A stretch of 64,000 nucleotides of DNA from Salinisphaera sp002433465 (lineage in GTDB: Bacteria; Pseudomonadota; Gammaproteobacteria; Nevskiales; Salinisphaeraceae): contig NZ_APNL01000002.1 in the NCBI RefSeq assembly GCF_040361435.1, positions 1-64,000 on the forward strand, given 5' to 3'. The position numbers and the translations under genes are program-made. The notes beneath the pieces were generated by a model. That model did no database searches and was not told the DNA's origin. It saw only the letters and a list, made by a program, of their open reading frames with translations. This document shows positions 52,758-61,291 of the stretch, in pieces. Numbering within the stretch: the first letter of the stretch is position 1; every line of letters begins with the position of its first letter.

Positions 52758-52781
52758 TTACTTCAATTGAACTTGAAGTAA
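52758..52781. promoter_or_regulatory. MerR-type operator between divergent merR-like and DUF2938 genes
   Basis: TTACTTCAA (52758–52766) and TTGAAGTAA (52773–52781) are perfect 9-bp arms around TTGAAC. On the plus strand TTTACT (52757–52762) and TAACCT (52782–52787) are 19 bp apart, the over-long spacing typical of MerR-activated promoters. The central 18 bp match the SoxR-box consensus at about 14 positions. Confidence 0.8.
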
Positions 52782-52821
52782 TAACCTAACCCGCATCTCC
52801 CGAAACCGCTACGCATTGACC

Positions 52822-53310
52822 ATGAAAATCTTGCTACTCACCGTCTTTACCGGCATCGGCGCCACCCTGGCGATGGATGCCTGGAGCCTGCTGCGCAAGG
52901 CGCTGTTCGACCTGTCGGCGCCGCGGTTCGACTGGGTCGGGCGCTGGCTGGCGCATATGCCATATGGCCGGTTTTGGCACATCCATATCGCCGATGCTGC
53001 GCCGATCCGTGGCGAACAGGCGTTGGGCTGGAGTGCGCATTACCTGATCGGGATTCTTTTCGCCGGTCTGTTGCCACTGCTTGCCGGGCCCAGCTGGCTC
53101 GACCAGCCGACCCTCGGCCCGGCACTGATAATCGGTGTGGCAACAGTGGCCGCGCCTTTTCTGATCATGCAGCCCGCCATGGGCGCCGGCCTGGCCGCGC
53201 GCCACACCGCCCATCCCTGGCACGCATGCTGGCAGAGCCTGCTCAACCACACGGTATTCGGCCTCGGCTTGTTCGTATCGGCCTGGATCGCGAAGACGCT
53301 GTTCGGTTAG
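52822..53310 (+). CDS. DUF2938 family membrane protein
   Basis: A 162-residue protein with about four hydrophobic helices. GIGATLAMDAWSLLRK, GRWLAHMPYGRFWHIHIADAAPIRGEQALGWSAHYLIGI and MQPAMGAGLAARHTAHP are characteristic of DUF2938; several His residues in the loops might bind metal (inference). Function unknown. The ATG at 52822 is preferred to a TTG six bases earlier. It is the target of the predicted MerR operator. Confidence 0.88.
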   Translation: MKILLLTVFTGIGATLAMDAWSLLRKALFDLSAPRFDWVGRWLAHMPYGRFWHIHIADAAPIRGEQALGWSAHYLIGILFAGLLPLLAGPSWLDQPTLGPALIIGVATVAAPFLIMQPAMGAGLAARHTAHPWHACWQSLLNHTVFGLGLFVSAWIAKTLFG

Positions 53311-53320
53311 CCGGCGGCGC

Positions 53321-54709
53321 TCAAAGCCGCTCGCGTGCCGCTTCGAACTGGTCGATCATGGCTTTCCAGCCGATCTGATTACGCCCGTTGAGCGTGAGCC
53401 GGCCGCCCTCTATGGTCAGCCGCAGTCGATAAGCCGAACCGTCGTCGACCGCTTCGATCAGGTGCTGCTGAACCAGCTCGGCCAGGGCCCGATCGATATC
53501 GGCTTGTTCGATGGTATGCGGCGAACGCCCGCTGGACTGCATCACTTGCACGGCCAGATCGCGGGCCAGACCTGCCGGCACCCGGGTTTCGAAGTCCACA
53601 TCGAGCTGCGATACCACATCGGCCAGCAGACGCGCGCGGCGCATCCGCTCGGGTGCCTGAATACGCAGTCTCAGACGCACGTCGCCCTGCGGCGTGGTCA
53701 GGCGCAGCCGCGGTATGTCGATACGCGGGCCGCCTGCCAGCATGGCAGGCAGCGTCTGGCTATAGAGCTCGGCCCGGGCGGCCTCGTCGAGTTCGCCGGT
53801 TTCGATATCGCGCAGCCGCCCGACCTGATTAAAAAGCGCCTGCCCGGCATGCACATCCAGATCGGCGACCTGGGCTTCGAATTGCAGCGGCCCGTATTCC
53901 TGGTTATCGAGCACCGCGCGCGCAATCCGCCCGTCCAGACGTGCGCTCACGCGCCCCGACGCGCCCGGCAGGCTTTGCCACTGCCAGGCCAGCGTCTGTA
54001 GCAGCAGCGCCTGGCCCAGCCCGTCGGCCAGACTCAGCGAACGCGCCCGTACCGAGCCGCTGCCCGAGGCATCCAGCCGTGCTTCGAGATCATGCCAGGC
54101 CAGCTGTCCACCCTCGGCGCCGACGATGCTGAACTCGGGCGCATTCGCTTCCAGGGCGATCGGCCCACCGGCCAGCGGTATCTGTGCGCGTGCTTCGATC
54201 GGCGCGGTTTCGATATGCGCCAGCAGCCGATCGCGCGAAATATCCAGCGTGCGCCCGTCGAGGCGCAGCCGCGAGCGGGCCACTGCATCAAATCCCACCC
54301 GCGTGACCAGCCGCAGCGGTGCCAGCGCCGGCTCGAATACGCGGGTTGGCCACAGCGATGCCAGATCGATATCGGTGACGCCCACCCCGAGGCTGGGTTC
54401 GAAGCCGTCCCCCTGGGCCAGCGGCGCATCGAAGGGCAGCGGACCGTGATGAATCCGGGTACGCAGGGTCGTTCCGGCACAGGGCGGCGCCTGACAAAGG
54501 GGCGCCGCGAGTTCGATGCGCACGTTGGCGGTGGAACTCAGCCAGCCACGCTCGAAGCGGGCATGGGTGACCCGGGTGACCCCGGGGCGCTCGAGTCGGG
54601 CAACGACGTGGGCGAACTCGCGCTCCAGATAGAGACCGACCAGCGCCGGCGCGGCCACGGCCAGACACAGCAGCGTCAACAGCCCCAGCAGCAGCGTCTT
54701 GCGGATCAT
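53321..54709 (-). CDS. DUF945 (YdgA-like) protein
   Basis: A 462-residue protein with an N-terminal membrane anchor (MIRKTLLLGLLTLLCLAVAAPALVGLYLE, in parts) and a large periplasmic domain of the YdgA/DUF945 family (RPGVTRVTHARFERGWLSSTANVRIEL; later GRLTLNGRNQIG at the end). Family members are exported proteins of unknown biochemical function. The ATG lies seven bases after the stop of the GFA-family gene, so both form an operon. Converges with the DUF2938 gene 10 bp apart. Confidence 0.8.
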   Translation of the reverse strand: MIRKTLLLGLLTLLCLAVAAPALVGLYLEREFAHVVARLERPGVTRVTHARFERGWLSSTANVRIELAAPLCQAPPCAGTTLRTRIHHGPLPFDAPLAQGDGFEPSLGVGVTDIDLASLWPTRVFEPALAPLRLVTRVGFDAVARSRLRLDGRTLDISRDRLLAHIETAPIEARAQIPLAGGPIALEANAPEFSIVGAEGGQLAWHDLEARLDASGSGSVRARSLSLADGLGQALLLQTLAWQWQSLPGASGRVSARLDGRIARAVLDNQEYGPLQFEAQVADLDVHAGQALFNQVGRLRDIETGELDEAARAELYSQTLPAMLAGGPRIDIPRLRLTTPQGDVRLRLRIQAPERMRRARLLADVVSQLDVDFETRVPAGLARDLAVQVMQSSGRSPHTIEQADIDRALAELVQQHLIEAVDDGSAYRLRLTIEGGRLTLNGRNQIGWKAMIDQFEAARERL

Positions 54710-54716
54710 GACGGTT

Positions 54717-55127
54717 TCAACGCTGGATCTTCGGACGTGGGCCGGCGAAACGCGGGGCCTTGGCGCCGCTCGGCCACCACGGCACGGCCTCGGCCGTGAA
54801 GGCATGCACGGCAATACGTACCGCGGGCGCACGATCGAGCGTACCGGCGCGTACCCGGACGGTCTGCGGCGCATCGTCGCGCCGACTGATCAGCGGCGAA
54901 CCGCAGCAGCCGCAGAAAAGGCGATGCTTGCCCGGCGAAGATTCATGGCTGCGTATATGCGCCTGCCCGCCGAGCCACTCGAAATAGCTTCGATCGACCG
55001 GGATATTGGTCGCAAACGGGCCGCCCTGGGCTTTCTGGCAGCTATGGCAATGGCAAACCTGGATATCGGCCAGCGGGCCGGTAATCGCATAGCGTACGGC
55101 GCCACACAGACAGCCGCCTTCGATCAT
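54717..55127 (-). CDS. GFA-family zinc protein (glutathione-dependent formaldehyde-activating-like)
   Basis: A 136-residue CENP-V/GFA fold protein. The zinc ligands appear as GGCLCGAVRY, CHCHSCQKAQGG and FCGCCGSPL, seven or more cysteines in the expected arrangement. Family members include Gfa, proposed to accelerate S-hydroxymethylglutathione formation, but most are uncharacterised. It is first in a two-gene unit with the DUF945 gene. Confidence 0.88.
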   Translation of the reverse strand: MIEGGCLCGAVRYAITGPLADIQVCHCHSCQKAQGGPFATNIPVDRSYFEWLGGQAHIRSHESSPGKHRLFCGCCGSPLISRRDDAPQTVRVRAGTLDRAPAVRIAVHAFTAEAVPWWPSGAKAPRFAGPRPKIQR

Positions 55128-55220
55128 GATCGCGCCTCGTCATCGAAATCGAGCACTGCCCCATCATAGAACCGGCCCCGGCATAATGCATGCTGGCACA
55201 AACCTTGTTTCTGCAAACCC

Positions 55221-56936
55221 ATGCCTGATGCAAGCTCTTCCAAACCCGCGCGCCGTCAGCCGCTGATCGACTGGCTCGCGCCGCTCTACGGCGAAGCGGC
55301 CGCGACCGACTGTATAGACCGCGCGGCGAGCGCCGCGTTGCGCCACGGCCTGCCGATCGAGTCGACCACGCCGATCGATCAGGCCTTCAACGTGATGATC
55401 ACCTACGGCGATATCGTTCAGCGCCCGGGCGAGGCGCCGCTGGCCACGCTGAAGTCCTTCATGGCCGAACATCTGGCGGACTCGATCGCGGCCATTCATA
55501 TCCTGCCGTTCTATCCGCACAGCTCGGACGACGGTTTTTCGGTGATGGACTATCGCGCCGTCGACCCGCAGCTGGGCAGCTGGGACGACGTGGCGGCACT
55601 GGGCGACGATCATCCGCTGATGTTCGACCTGGTGCTCAACCACGCTTCGCGCAAGGGACAGTGGTTTGCCAACTATCTGGCCGATGTCGATCCCGGCCGC
55701 GACTATTTCATCGAGGTCGACCCGGCCACCGACCTGCGGGCGGTGGTTCGCCCCCGCAGCACGCCGCTGCTCGCGGAAGTGGCCACCGCCCGCGGTACCC
55801 GGCATTTGTGGGCGACCTTTTCGGAAGACCAGATCGACCTGAACTTTGCCAACCCGATGGTGCTGTCCGAATTCATCGACATCATCTTCGAATACGTCGC
55901 CCGCGGCGCGCGCCTGCTGCGTCTGGATGCGGTGGCCTTTCTCTGGAAGGACATCGGTGGGCCCTGTATTCATCTGGCCCAGACGCATCGGCTGATCAAG
56001 TTCCTGCGCGCGTTGCTGGCCCACTATGCCCCCGGCGTGCAGCTGATTACCGAAACCAACGTGCCGCACGTAGAGAACATCTCCTATCTCGTGGACGGCG
56101 ACGAGGCGCATGTGGCCTACCAGTTCGCCCTGCCGCCGCTGGTCGCAAACGCGTTGCTCACCGGGGATGCGAGCACGCTCAGCCACTGGGCGCGCAGCCT
56201 GCCGGCCCTGCCGGCGGGCTGTCATTTCCTGAATTTCACCGCCAGCCACGACGGCATCGGACTGCGCGCGGTGGAATCGATCCTGGGTAGCGAAGCGATC
56301 GAACAGCTGGTGGATACCGTGCGCCAGCGCGGCGGCTTCGTGTCCACTCGTGCCGTCGCCGACGGCTCGCACAAGCCCTACGAACTCAATATTTCCTATT
56401 ACGACCTGCTCGCCGCCGCCGAAGAGCGCGACACGCCGCTGCATATGGAACGCTTTATCTGCAGCCAGGCGATCGCCATGGCGCTTGCCGGTATCCCGGC
56501 GCTGTACTTCCACAGCCTGACCGCGACCCACAACGACCTGCCCCGGGTCGAGGAAAGCGGGCGCTATCGCACCATCAACCGCCGCAAATGGGATGTCGGG
56601 GAGCTGGAATACCAGCTGGCCAGCCAGAGCCATCACGCCGCGGTGTTCGCACGTTTGAAGCATTTGCTGGCGGTGCGCGCGCGCCAGCCTGCCCTGCATC
56701 CGGATGCCACCCAGGCGCTGGTGGATCTCGGCCCCCATCTGTTCGCCGTGCAACGCCGCGGCCAGGGGCAGACGTTGTTGGCGCTGCATAATGTGACCGA
56801 CCGCCCGGTCAAGGTGCCTGCCCATGTCCTGCCCGAGGCGCGGGTGCGGCGCAACGTGGTGGCATCCACCGAAATCAGCGGTTCGAGCCGCTCGATTACG
56901 CTGGGCCCTTACGAAGTCGCCTGGATCAGTGCCTAG
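55221..56936 (+). CDS. GH13_18 glycoside phosphorylase, probable glucosylglycerate phosphorylase
   Basis: A 571-residue sucrose-phosphorylase-family enzyme. Catalytic regions: FDLVLNHAS, RLDAVAF (nucleophile Asp236), ITETNVPH (acid/base Glu278) and NFTASHDG (Asp344). Within GH13_18 the TNVPHVENISYL…GDEAHVAYQFALPPL stretch is closer to E. coli YcjM-type glucosylglycerate phosphorylases than to sucrose phosphorylase. With gpgS and gpgP nearby, reversible phosphorolysis of glucosylglycerate to glucose-1-phosphate and glycerate is the best guess; sucrose or glucosylglycerol remain possible. Its TAG overlaps the stop of the convergent GGDEF gene. Confidence 0.85.
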   Translation: MPDASSSKPARRQPLIDWLAPLYGEAAATDCIDRAASAALRHGLPIESTTPIDQAFNVMITYGDIVQRPGEAPLATLKSFMAEHLADSIAAIHILPFYPHSSDDGFSVMDYRAVDPQLGSWDDVAALGDDHPLMFDLVLNHASRKGQWFANYLADVDPGRDYFIEVDPATDLRAVVRPRSTPLLAEVATARGTRHLWATFSEDQIDLNFANPMVLSEFIDIIFEYVARGARLLRLDAVAFLWKDIGGPCIHLAQTHRLIKFLRALLAHYAPGVQLITETNVPHVENISYLVDGDEAHVAYQFALPPLVANALLTGDASTLSHWARSLPALPAGCHFLNFTASHDGIGLRAVESILGSEAIEQLVDTVRQRGGFVSTRAVADGSHKPYELNISYYDLLAAAEERDTPLHMERFICSQAIAMALAGIPALYFHSLTATHNDLPRVEESGRYRTINRRKWDVGELEYQLASQSHHAAVFARLKHLLAVRARQPALHPDATQALVDLGPHLFAVQRRGQGQTLLALHNVTDRPVKVPAHVLPEARVRRNVVASTEISGSSRSITLGPYEVAWISA

Positions 56937-58222
56937 CCGGCGCGCCCGCGGGCACGGCGCTGGGCCGGCTCGTGTGCGCTCTTGCTGCTGTGCTCCATGC
57001 GATCGAAATGACCCACTGCCACACGGTTACGGCCCTGTGCCTTGGCGTCGTAGAGCAGTTGATCGGCACAGGACAGCACCGAGGAAAGCGAATCCCGGTC
57101 CTGTGGCTGCGCCACATGGCACAACCCGATACTGACCGTGACCACCGATGCGACGTCGGAGGTCGCATGCGATATCGCGGCCTGCTCAACCGCGGCCCGC
57201 AGTGCCTCGGCATGCTCTTCGAGCTTGTGCTGATCGCCTTCGATCCAGAACGCCACGAACTCTTCGCCGCCGTAACGCCCGCACACATCGAGCGGACGCC
57301 GGGCGTGGGCAGAAATGACCGCGGCGACCTGGCGCAGGGCTTCGTCGCCGGCCGGATGGCCGTAATGGTTGTTATAGGCACCGAACTTGTCGATATCGAT
57401 CATGGCCAGGCCGTAGTCGGCGCGTACGCGCACGGCATGAGCGTGGGCGGTGGCAAGCGCGTTTTCCAGCGCATGACGATTGAGCAGCCCGGTCAAACCG
57501 TCGTGGCGGGCCACCAGCTGCAATAGCTGGCGGTCGAGCCAGCTGCGCCGCAGCACGTACTCGTTGCTGTATTGCAGATAGATCGCAAACAACGCCAGCA
57601 CGCCCGCCGCGGCGAGATGGTAGTAATCCGCGGGGCTGGAATTCACCACCCAGACCTCGGTTGCCAGCGTAATGACTACCAGCAGGATAGCGACCGGCAA
57701 TATCAGCCAGGAGCGCACCCGTCCGAGCGCGACAACCGCCACCAGCGCCACGCCCAGAAATTCGATCGGAAAATCCGCACCATAGCGGTTGAGCAGGATA
57801 TGGTTGGCCAGCAGCCCCATGCTCACGATCGCAAACTGGCCGGTGATGACGTATTCGGTGACCGCTGAATGGCGACAGCAAATGCACCATATGAGTGCAG
57901 ACAGGACAACCGGGCACAGCAGTCCGATAAGCAGCCCACGCGAGTAGCCGGCCGCCGCGTACGGCACGCCAAAATACGCGGTATCGAACAGCGGGCTGAC
58001 CAGCAACACGGTCAGCGCCAGCACCAACAGCCCAACCCGGTTGACCCGGCCCGCGTCGTTGTTATGCAGGCGAAACGCGCGTTCGAGGGTCGGCTCGAAA
58101 CGCAGGCCGCCAAAGCCGTCCTCCAGCTGCTGCCGGATCAAGCTGACCATTTCCGGTGCCGACTGCGTCTTTTCGATCTCGCGCGAACTCGCCAGGGCGT
58201 TGGTATTGGGCAACTTCGCCAT
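56933..58222 (-). CDS. Membrane diguanylate cyclase (GGDEF domain)
   Basis: A 429-residue protein with six hydrophobic helices (about 60–220), a short linker and a GGDEF domain ending near 410. The active site is RYGGEEF, a catalytically competent variant, preceded by DGLTGLLNRHALE and AMIDIDKFGAYNNHYGHPAGDEALR. No RxxD inhibitory site was seen five residues before it. It would make c-di-GMP in response to a membrane signal. The ATG has AAGGA upstream; the reading frame ends overlapping the phosphorylase stop (CTAG). Confidence 0.93.
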   Translation of the reverse strand: MAKLPNTNALASSREIEKTQSAPEMVSLIRQQLEDGFGGLRFEPTLERAFRLHNNDAGRVNRVGLLVLALTVLLVSPLFDTAYFGVPYAAAGYSRGLLIGLLCPVVLSALIWCICCRHSAVTEYVITGQFAIVSMGLLANHILLNRYGADFPIEFLGVALVAVVALGRVRSWLILPVAILLVVITLATEVWVVNSSPADYYHLAAAGVLALFAIYLQYSNEYVLRRSWLDRQLLQLVARHDGLTGLLNRHALENALATAHAHAVRVRADYGLAMIDIDKFGAYNNHYGHPAGDEALRQVAAVISAHARRPLDVCGRYGGEEFVAFWIEGDQHKLEEHAEALRAAVEQAAISHATSDVASVVTVSIGLCHVAQPQDRDSLSSVLSCADQLLYDAKAQGRNRVAVGHFDRMEHSSKSAHEPAQRRARGRAG

Positions 58223-58316
58223 CAAAGGGGTCCTTGCACGCTTTATCGCATGCTGTCATTACACGGCGCAGCGTGACGCTCTGCTGAACAGTCGCGCAGG
58301 CATTGCACCGATAGAC

Positions 58317-59552
58317 TCAACCCCTTCTGGCAGCAAGGGCTTCTGCGTGATCGGCCTCTACGGCCGCATGAAAGTCGGCCAGAAAATCGGGAAAGGCAGC
58401 GCGCACCCGGTTCCAGGTGGGCATGAACGGAACTTCCATGGGGTTGGCGACGTACTGTTCGCCCGCCTTGATGATCGCCTCGACGAAGACTTCCACCGTC
58501 TTTTCTTCTTTATGGCGATCGTAGCTCAAGCCGTTAATTTGTGCATCGAAATAGAACCGCTCGACGGTGTCCAGCGCATTGCGTAGATACGCCGCCTTGA
58601 TGGTGCGAACGGTTTCCGGCGTGAGCACCACGCCGTAGGTGGCCAGCTTGCGATAGAGCGCGCGGGCAATATCGGCGCTCATCTTGGCCAGCCCGGTATC
58701 GGCCTCGTGATCGGAGACGGGCTGGTGCTTGTGATCGTAGGCATCGGCAATATCGACCTGACAGATCGCATTCGGCGTGTAGTTGCGATGCACTTCCGCA
58801 AGAATCCCGATCTCCAGGCCCCAGTCGCTGGGAATACGAATGGATTCGGCCACCGACGCGGTCATTGCACACTCGCCGGACAGCGGATAGCGAAAGCTGT
58901 CCATATAGCGCAGATATTCCATCTCCCCTACCACCGTCATCAACGCCCGGACCAGTGGCGTGACGAAAAGGCGCGCCACCCGGCCGTTGATCGCGCCGTC
59001 AGCCACCCGGGCGTAGTAGCCCTTGGCGAACTTGTAGGTGAAGTTCGGATGCACCATCGGATAGAACAGTCGGGCGAGCAGGTCGCGGTCGTAGGTCTTG
59101 ATATCGCAGTCGTGCATGGCGAGCACGCGGCCCCGGCCAGAGGCCAGGAAATAGCCCATGCAGTTCCAGACGTTGGCCCCCTTGCCCGGTCGCTCGGGCG
59201 CCAGTGCTTCAGCGTCGAGCTGATCGTAGAGCCGCTGCAGGCGCGGGCCGTCGTTCCACAGCACCCGAAAGTGCTGGCCCAGACGCCCGAAAAACGCATG
59301 CGCGTGCGCGAACTGGGCCTCGTCGGCCGCGTCCAGCCCGATGATGATCTCGTCGAGATACTCGACTTTCGACAATTCATCGACGATATGCGGCAGCGCA
59401 TCGCCTTCCAGTTCCGAATACAGGCACGGCAGGATCAAAGACATGGCGCGCCGCTTGCCAAAGTCACGCAGCTCGGTCTCCAGGGCCTCGATCGGCCGAT
59501 CGCCCAGGCGATGCAAGGTCGTGATCAAGCCGTTCTGATGAAAATCCGCCAT
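58317..59552 (-). CDS. gpgS: Glucosyl-3-phosphoglycerate synthase (GT81)
   Basis: A 411-residue retaining glycosyltransferase joining NDP-glucose and 3-phosphoglycerate. SLILPCLYSELEGDALPHIVDELSKVEYLDEIIIGLDAA begins the GT-A fold (in parts), GKGANVWNCMGYFLA (123–137) binds the nucleotide sugar, MHDCDIKTYDRDLL carries the DxD (148–150), and the C-terminal part DWGLEIGILAEVHRNY matches GpgS/MpgS relatives. It is translated 13 bp after gpgP, forming the synthesis half of the glucosylglycerate pathway. Acceptor and donor specificity are inferred. Confidence 0.9.
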   Translation of the reverse strand: MADFHQNGLITTLHRLGDRPIEALETELRDFGKRRAMSLILPCLYSELEGDALPHIVDELSKVEYLDEIIIGLDAADEAQFAHAHAFFGRLGQHFRVLWNDGPRLQRLYDQLDAEALAPERPGKGANVWNCMGYFLASGRGRVLAMHDCDIKTYDRDLLARLFYPMVHPNFTYKFAKGYYARVADGAINGRVARLFVTPLVRALMTVVGEMEYLRYMDSFRYPLSGECAMTASVAESIRIPSDWGLEIGILAEVHRNYTPNAICQVDIADAYDHKHQPVSDHEADTGLAKMSADIARALYRKLATYGVVLTPETVRTIKAAYLRNALDTVERFYFDAQINGLSYDRHKEEKTVEVFVEAIIKAGEQYVANPMEVPFMPTWNRVRAAFPDFLADFHAAVEADHAEALAARRG

Positions 59553-59565
59553 ACCGTCCCCTCGT

Positions 59566-60387
59566 TCAGATTTCGTGGTGGGCGATCAACGCCTCGATAG
59601 CCTCGGCCCAGCCGGCGGGGCCGATACCGCGCGCATGACGGATATGTCCGGTCGCCGGCGCATGATAGCTGCCGTCGGGCCGCGCCACCCAGTAGCCGAT
59701 ATCCGCGGCCTCGAGCATGTCGGCATCGTTGCCACTATCGCCTAACGCTACAGCAAGAATCGGGCCGTGCGCGCGCTCATAGCGGGCGCGCAGCCAGGCC
59801 AAGGCATCGCCCTTGTGGGCCTGCCCGAGCACATGTACAAAACGCCCGCCTACCCGGACTACCCGGCCCGCCGCGGCCACCTCGGCAGAAAACGCTTCGA
59901 GTGCGGCCTGGCTGTCCTGCCATAGCAGCGGCTCCGATGCGCTGCGATCCAGGGCCTGGGCTGCGCCGGCTTTATCCAGGCCGGTCGCCTCGGCGACATC
60001 ATCGATTTCCATATCGCCGAAACCGGTAAAACGAAAACCATGTTCGCTGCGCAAACGGATCACAAGCGACCGCAGCGCGTCGCGTTCGGCACCCAGCGTG
60101 GTGAGGGCAACCGGCGTCTGGGCATCGCAGCGCGCACCGTCGAAATAACCCTGCGGTACCGCCACCGCGCCGCCGTTTTCCACCGCAAAGGGATGCGCGT
60201 TGCCCAGCGCGATGCGCAAGGCCGCTACTTCGGCAGCGGTCTTGCTGGTGACGATACACACCGGTACATCGTGCGCGGCCAGCAGCGCCAGCGCCTGGGC
60301 CGCCGGCTGCCAGTCGTAATCGTCGTGGCCGAGCAGCGTGGCATCGAGATCGGTGAACACCACCGCCGACGAGCGCGCCATTCTCAT
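59566..60387 (-). CDS. gpgP: Glucosyl-/mannosyl-3-phosphoglycerate phosphatase (HAD, GpgP/MPGP)
   Basis: A 273-residue HAD-IIB phosphatase removing phosphate from glucosyl-3-phosphoglycerate to give glucosylglycerate. FTDLDATLL (Asp13 nucleophile, Asp15), VTSKT (47–50) and GDSGND (216–221) are the HAD motifs; FAVENGGAV and the C2B cap fit MPGP/YedP. GGGGGAC precedes the ATG. It is first in the gpgP-gpgS operon, divergent from the two-component genes over 221 bp. Confidence 0.9.
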   Translation of the reverse strand: MRMARSSAVVFTDLDATLLGHDDYDWQPAAQALALLAAHDVPVCIVTSKTAAEVAALRIALGNAHPFAVENGGAVAVPQGYFDGARCDAQTPVALTTLGAERDALRSLVIRLRSEHGFRFTGFGDMEIDDVAEATGLDKAGAAQALDRSASEPLLWQDSQAALEAFSAEVAAAGRVVRVGGRFVHVLGQAHKGDALAWLRARYERAHGPILAVALGDSGNDADMLEAADIGYWVARPDGSYHAPATGHIRHARGIGPAGWAEAIEALIAHHEI

Positions 60388-60608
60388 CGTGTGTCCCCCG
60401 CCAACGCAGCAGGCCGAAAGAGGGCCAGTGTCGAATCAGTCATGGTATTGCGGCCCATGGGTGGTAAACGAAGGGCGCCGTAAGCAACGCTCGCGTGTCG
60501 TGCGTAAGCCCTTGGCAACGCAAATACAGATAACATGGCAGGGTTGATATGCATGGCATCGTGCCAGGCGCTTCTTTCGGCAATATGGCTCGGGCGGGGA
60601 CTTCGACT

Positions 60609-61289
60609 ATGCGCATACTCGTGATTGAAGACAACGAGGATCTTGCCGCCAATATCATCGATTTTCTTTCGGCCCGCCATCACGTCATGGACTCTGCCAG
60701 CGACGGCGTCACCGGCCTGCATCTGGCGGTGGTCAACGATTACGACGCAATCGTGCTGGATCTGATGCTGCCCGGTATCGACGGCTTTGACCTGTGCACA
60801 CGACTGCGCAGCGAGGCCGACCGGCAGACGCCGATTCTCATGCTCACCGCGCGTGACACCCTCGACGACAAGCTGGCCGGTTTTGCCTCCGGCGCCGACG
60901 ACTACCTGATCAAACCATTTTCGCTGCTCGAACTCGATGCGCGGCTGACCGCGCTCGGCAATCGCGGCCCGCGCCAGAGTCAGCACGTGTTGCGCGTGGC
61001 CGATCTCGTGCTCGACCTCGACACCTGGCAGACCACGCGCGACAACCAGCGCGTGACCCTCACGCCCACCGCGCTGCGGCTGCTGGAAGTGCTCATGCGC
61101 GCCTCCCCCAGACTGGTGCGGCGCCATGAACTGGAAACCGCGATCTGGGGCGACCATCCGCCGGATTCGGAAGCCCTGCGCACGCATATCCATGCTCTGC
61201 GCGCGGCCATCGATAAACCGTTTGGCACGCCGCTGCTGCATACCGTACCCACCATGGGGTACCGCCTGATCGCGCCGGACACGGCCTAG
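60609..61289 (+). CDS. OmpR-family response regulator
   Basis: A 226-residue regulator: receiver domain with acidic Asp8/Asp11 region (VIEDNEDL), phospho-acceptor Asp51 (IVLDLMLPG), conserved Lys102 (YLIKPF), and a winged-helix DNA-binding domain ending VPTMGYRLIAP. GGGG lies upstream of the ATG. The sensor kinase gene starts two bases after its stop. The divergent position opposite gpgP-gpgS makes those genes candidate targets; an osmotic signal would be logical but is inference. Confidence 0.93.
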   Translation: MRILVIEDNEDLAANIIDFLSARHHVMDSASDGVTGLHLAVVNDYDAIVLDLMLPGIDGFDLCTRLRSEADRQTPILMLTARDTLDDKLAGFASGADDYLIKPFSLLELDARLTALGNRGPRQSQHVLRVADLVLDLDTWQTTRDNQRVTLTPTALRLLEVLMRASPRLVRRHELETAIWGDHPPDSEALRTHIHALRAAIDKPFGTPLLHTVPTMGYRLIAPDTA

Positions 61290-61291
61290 GC

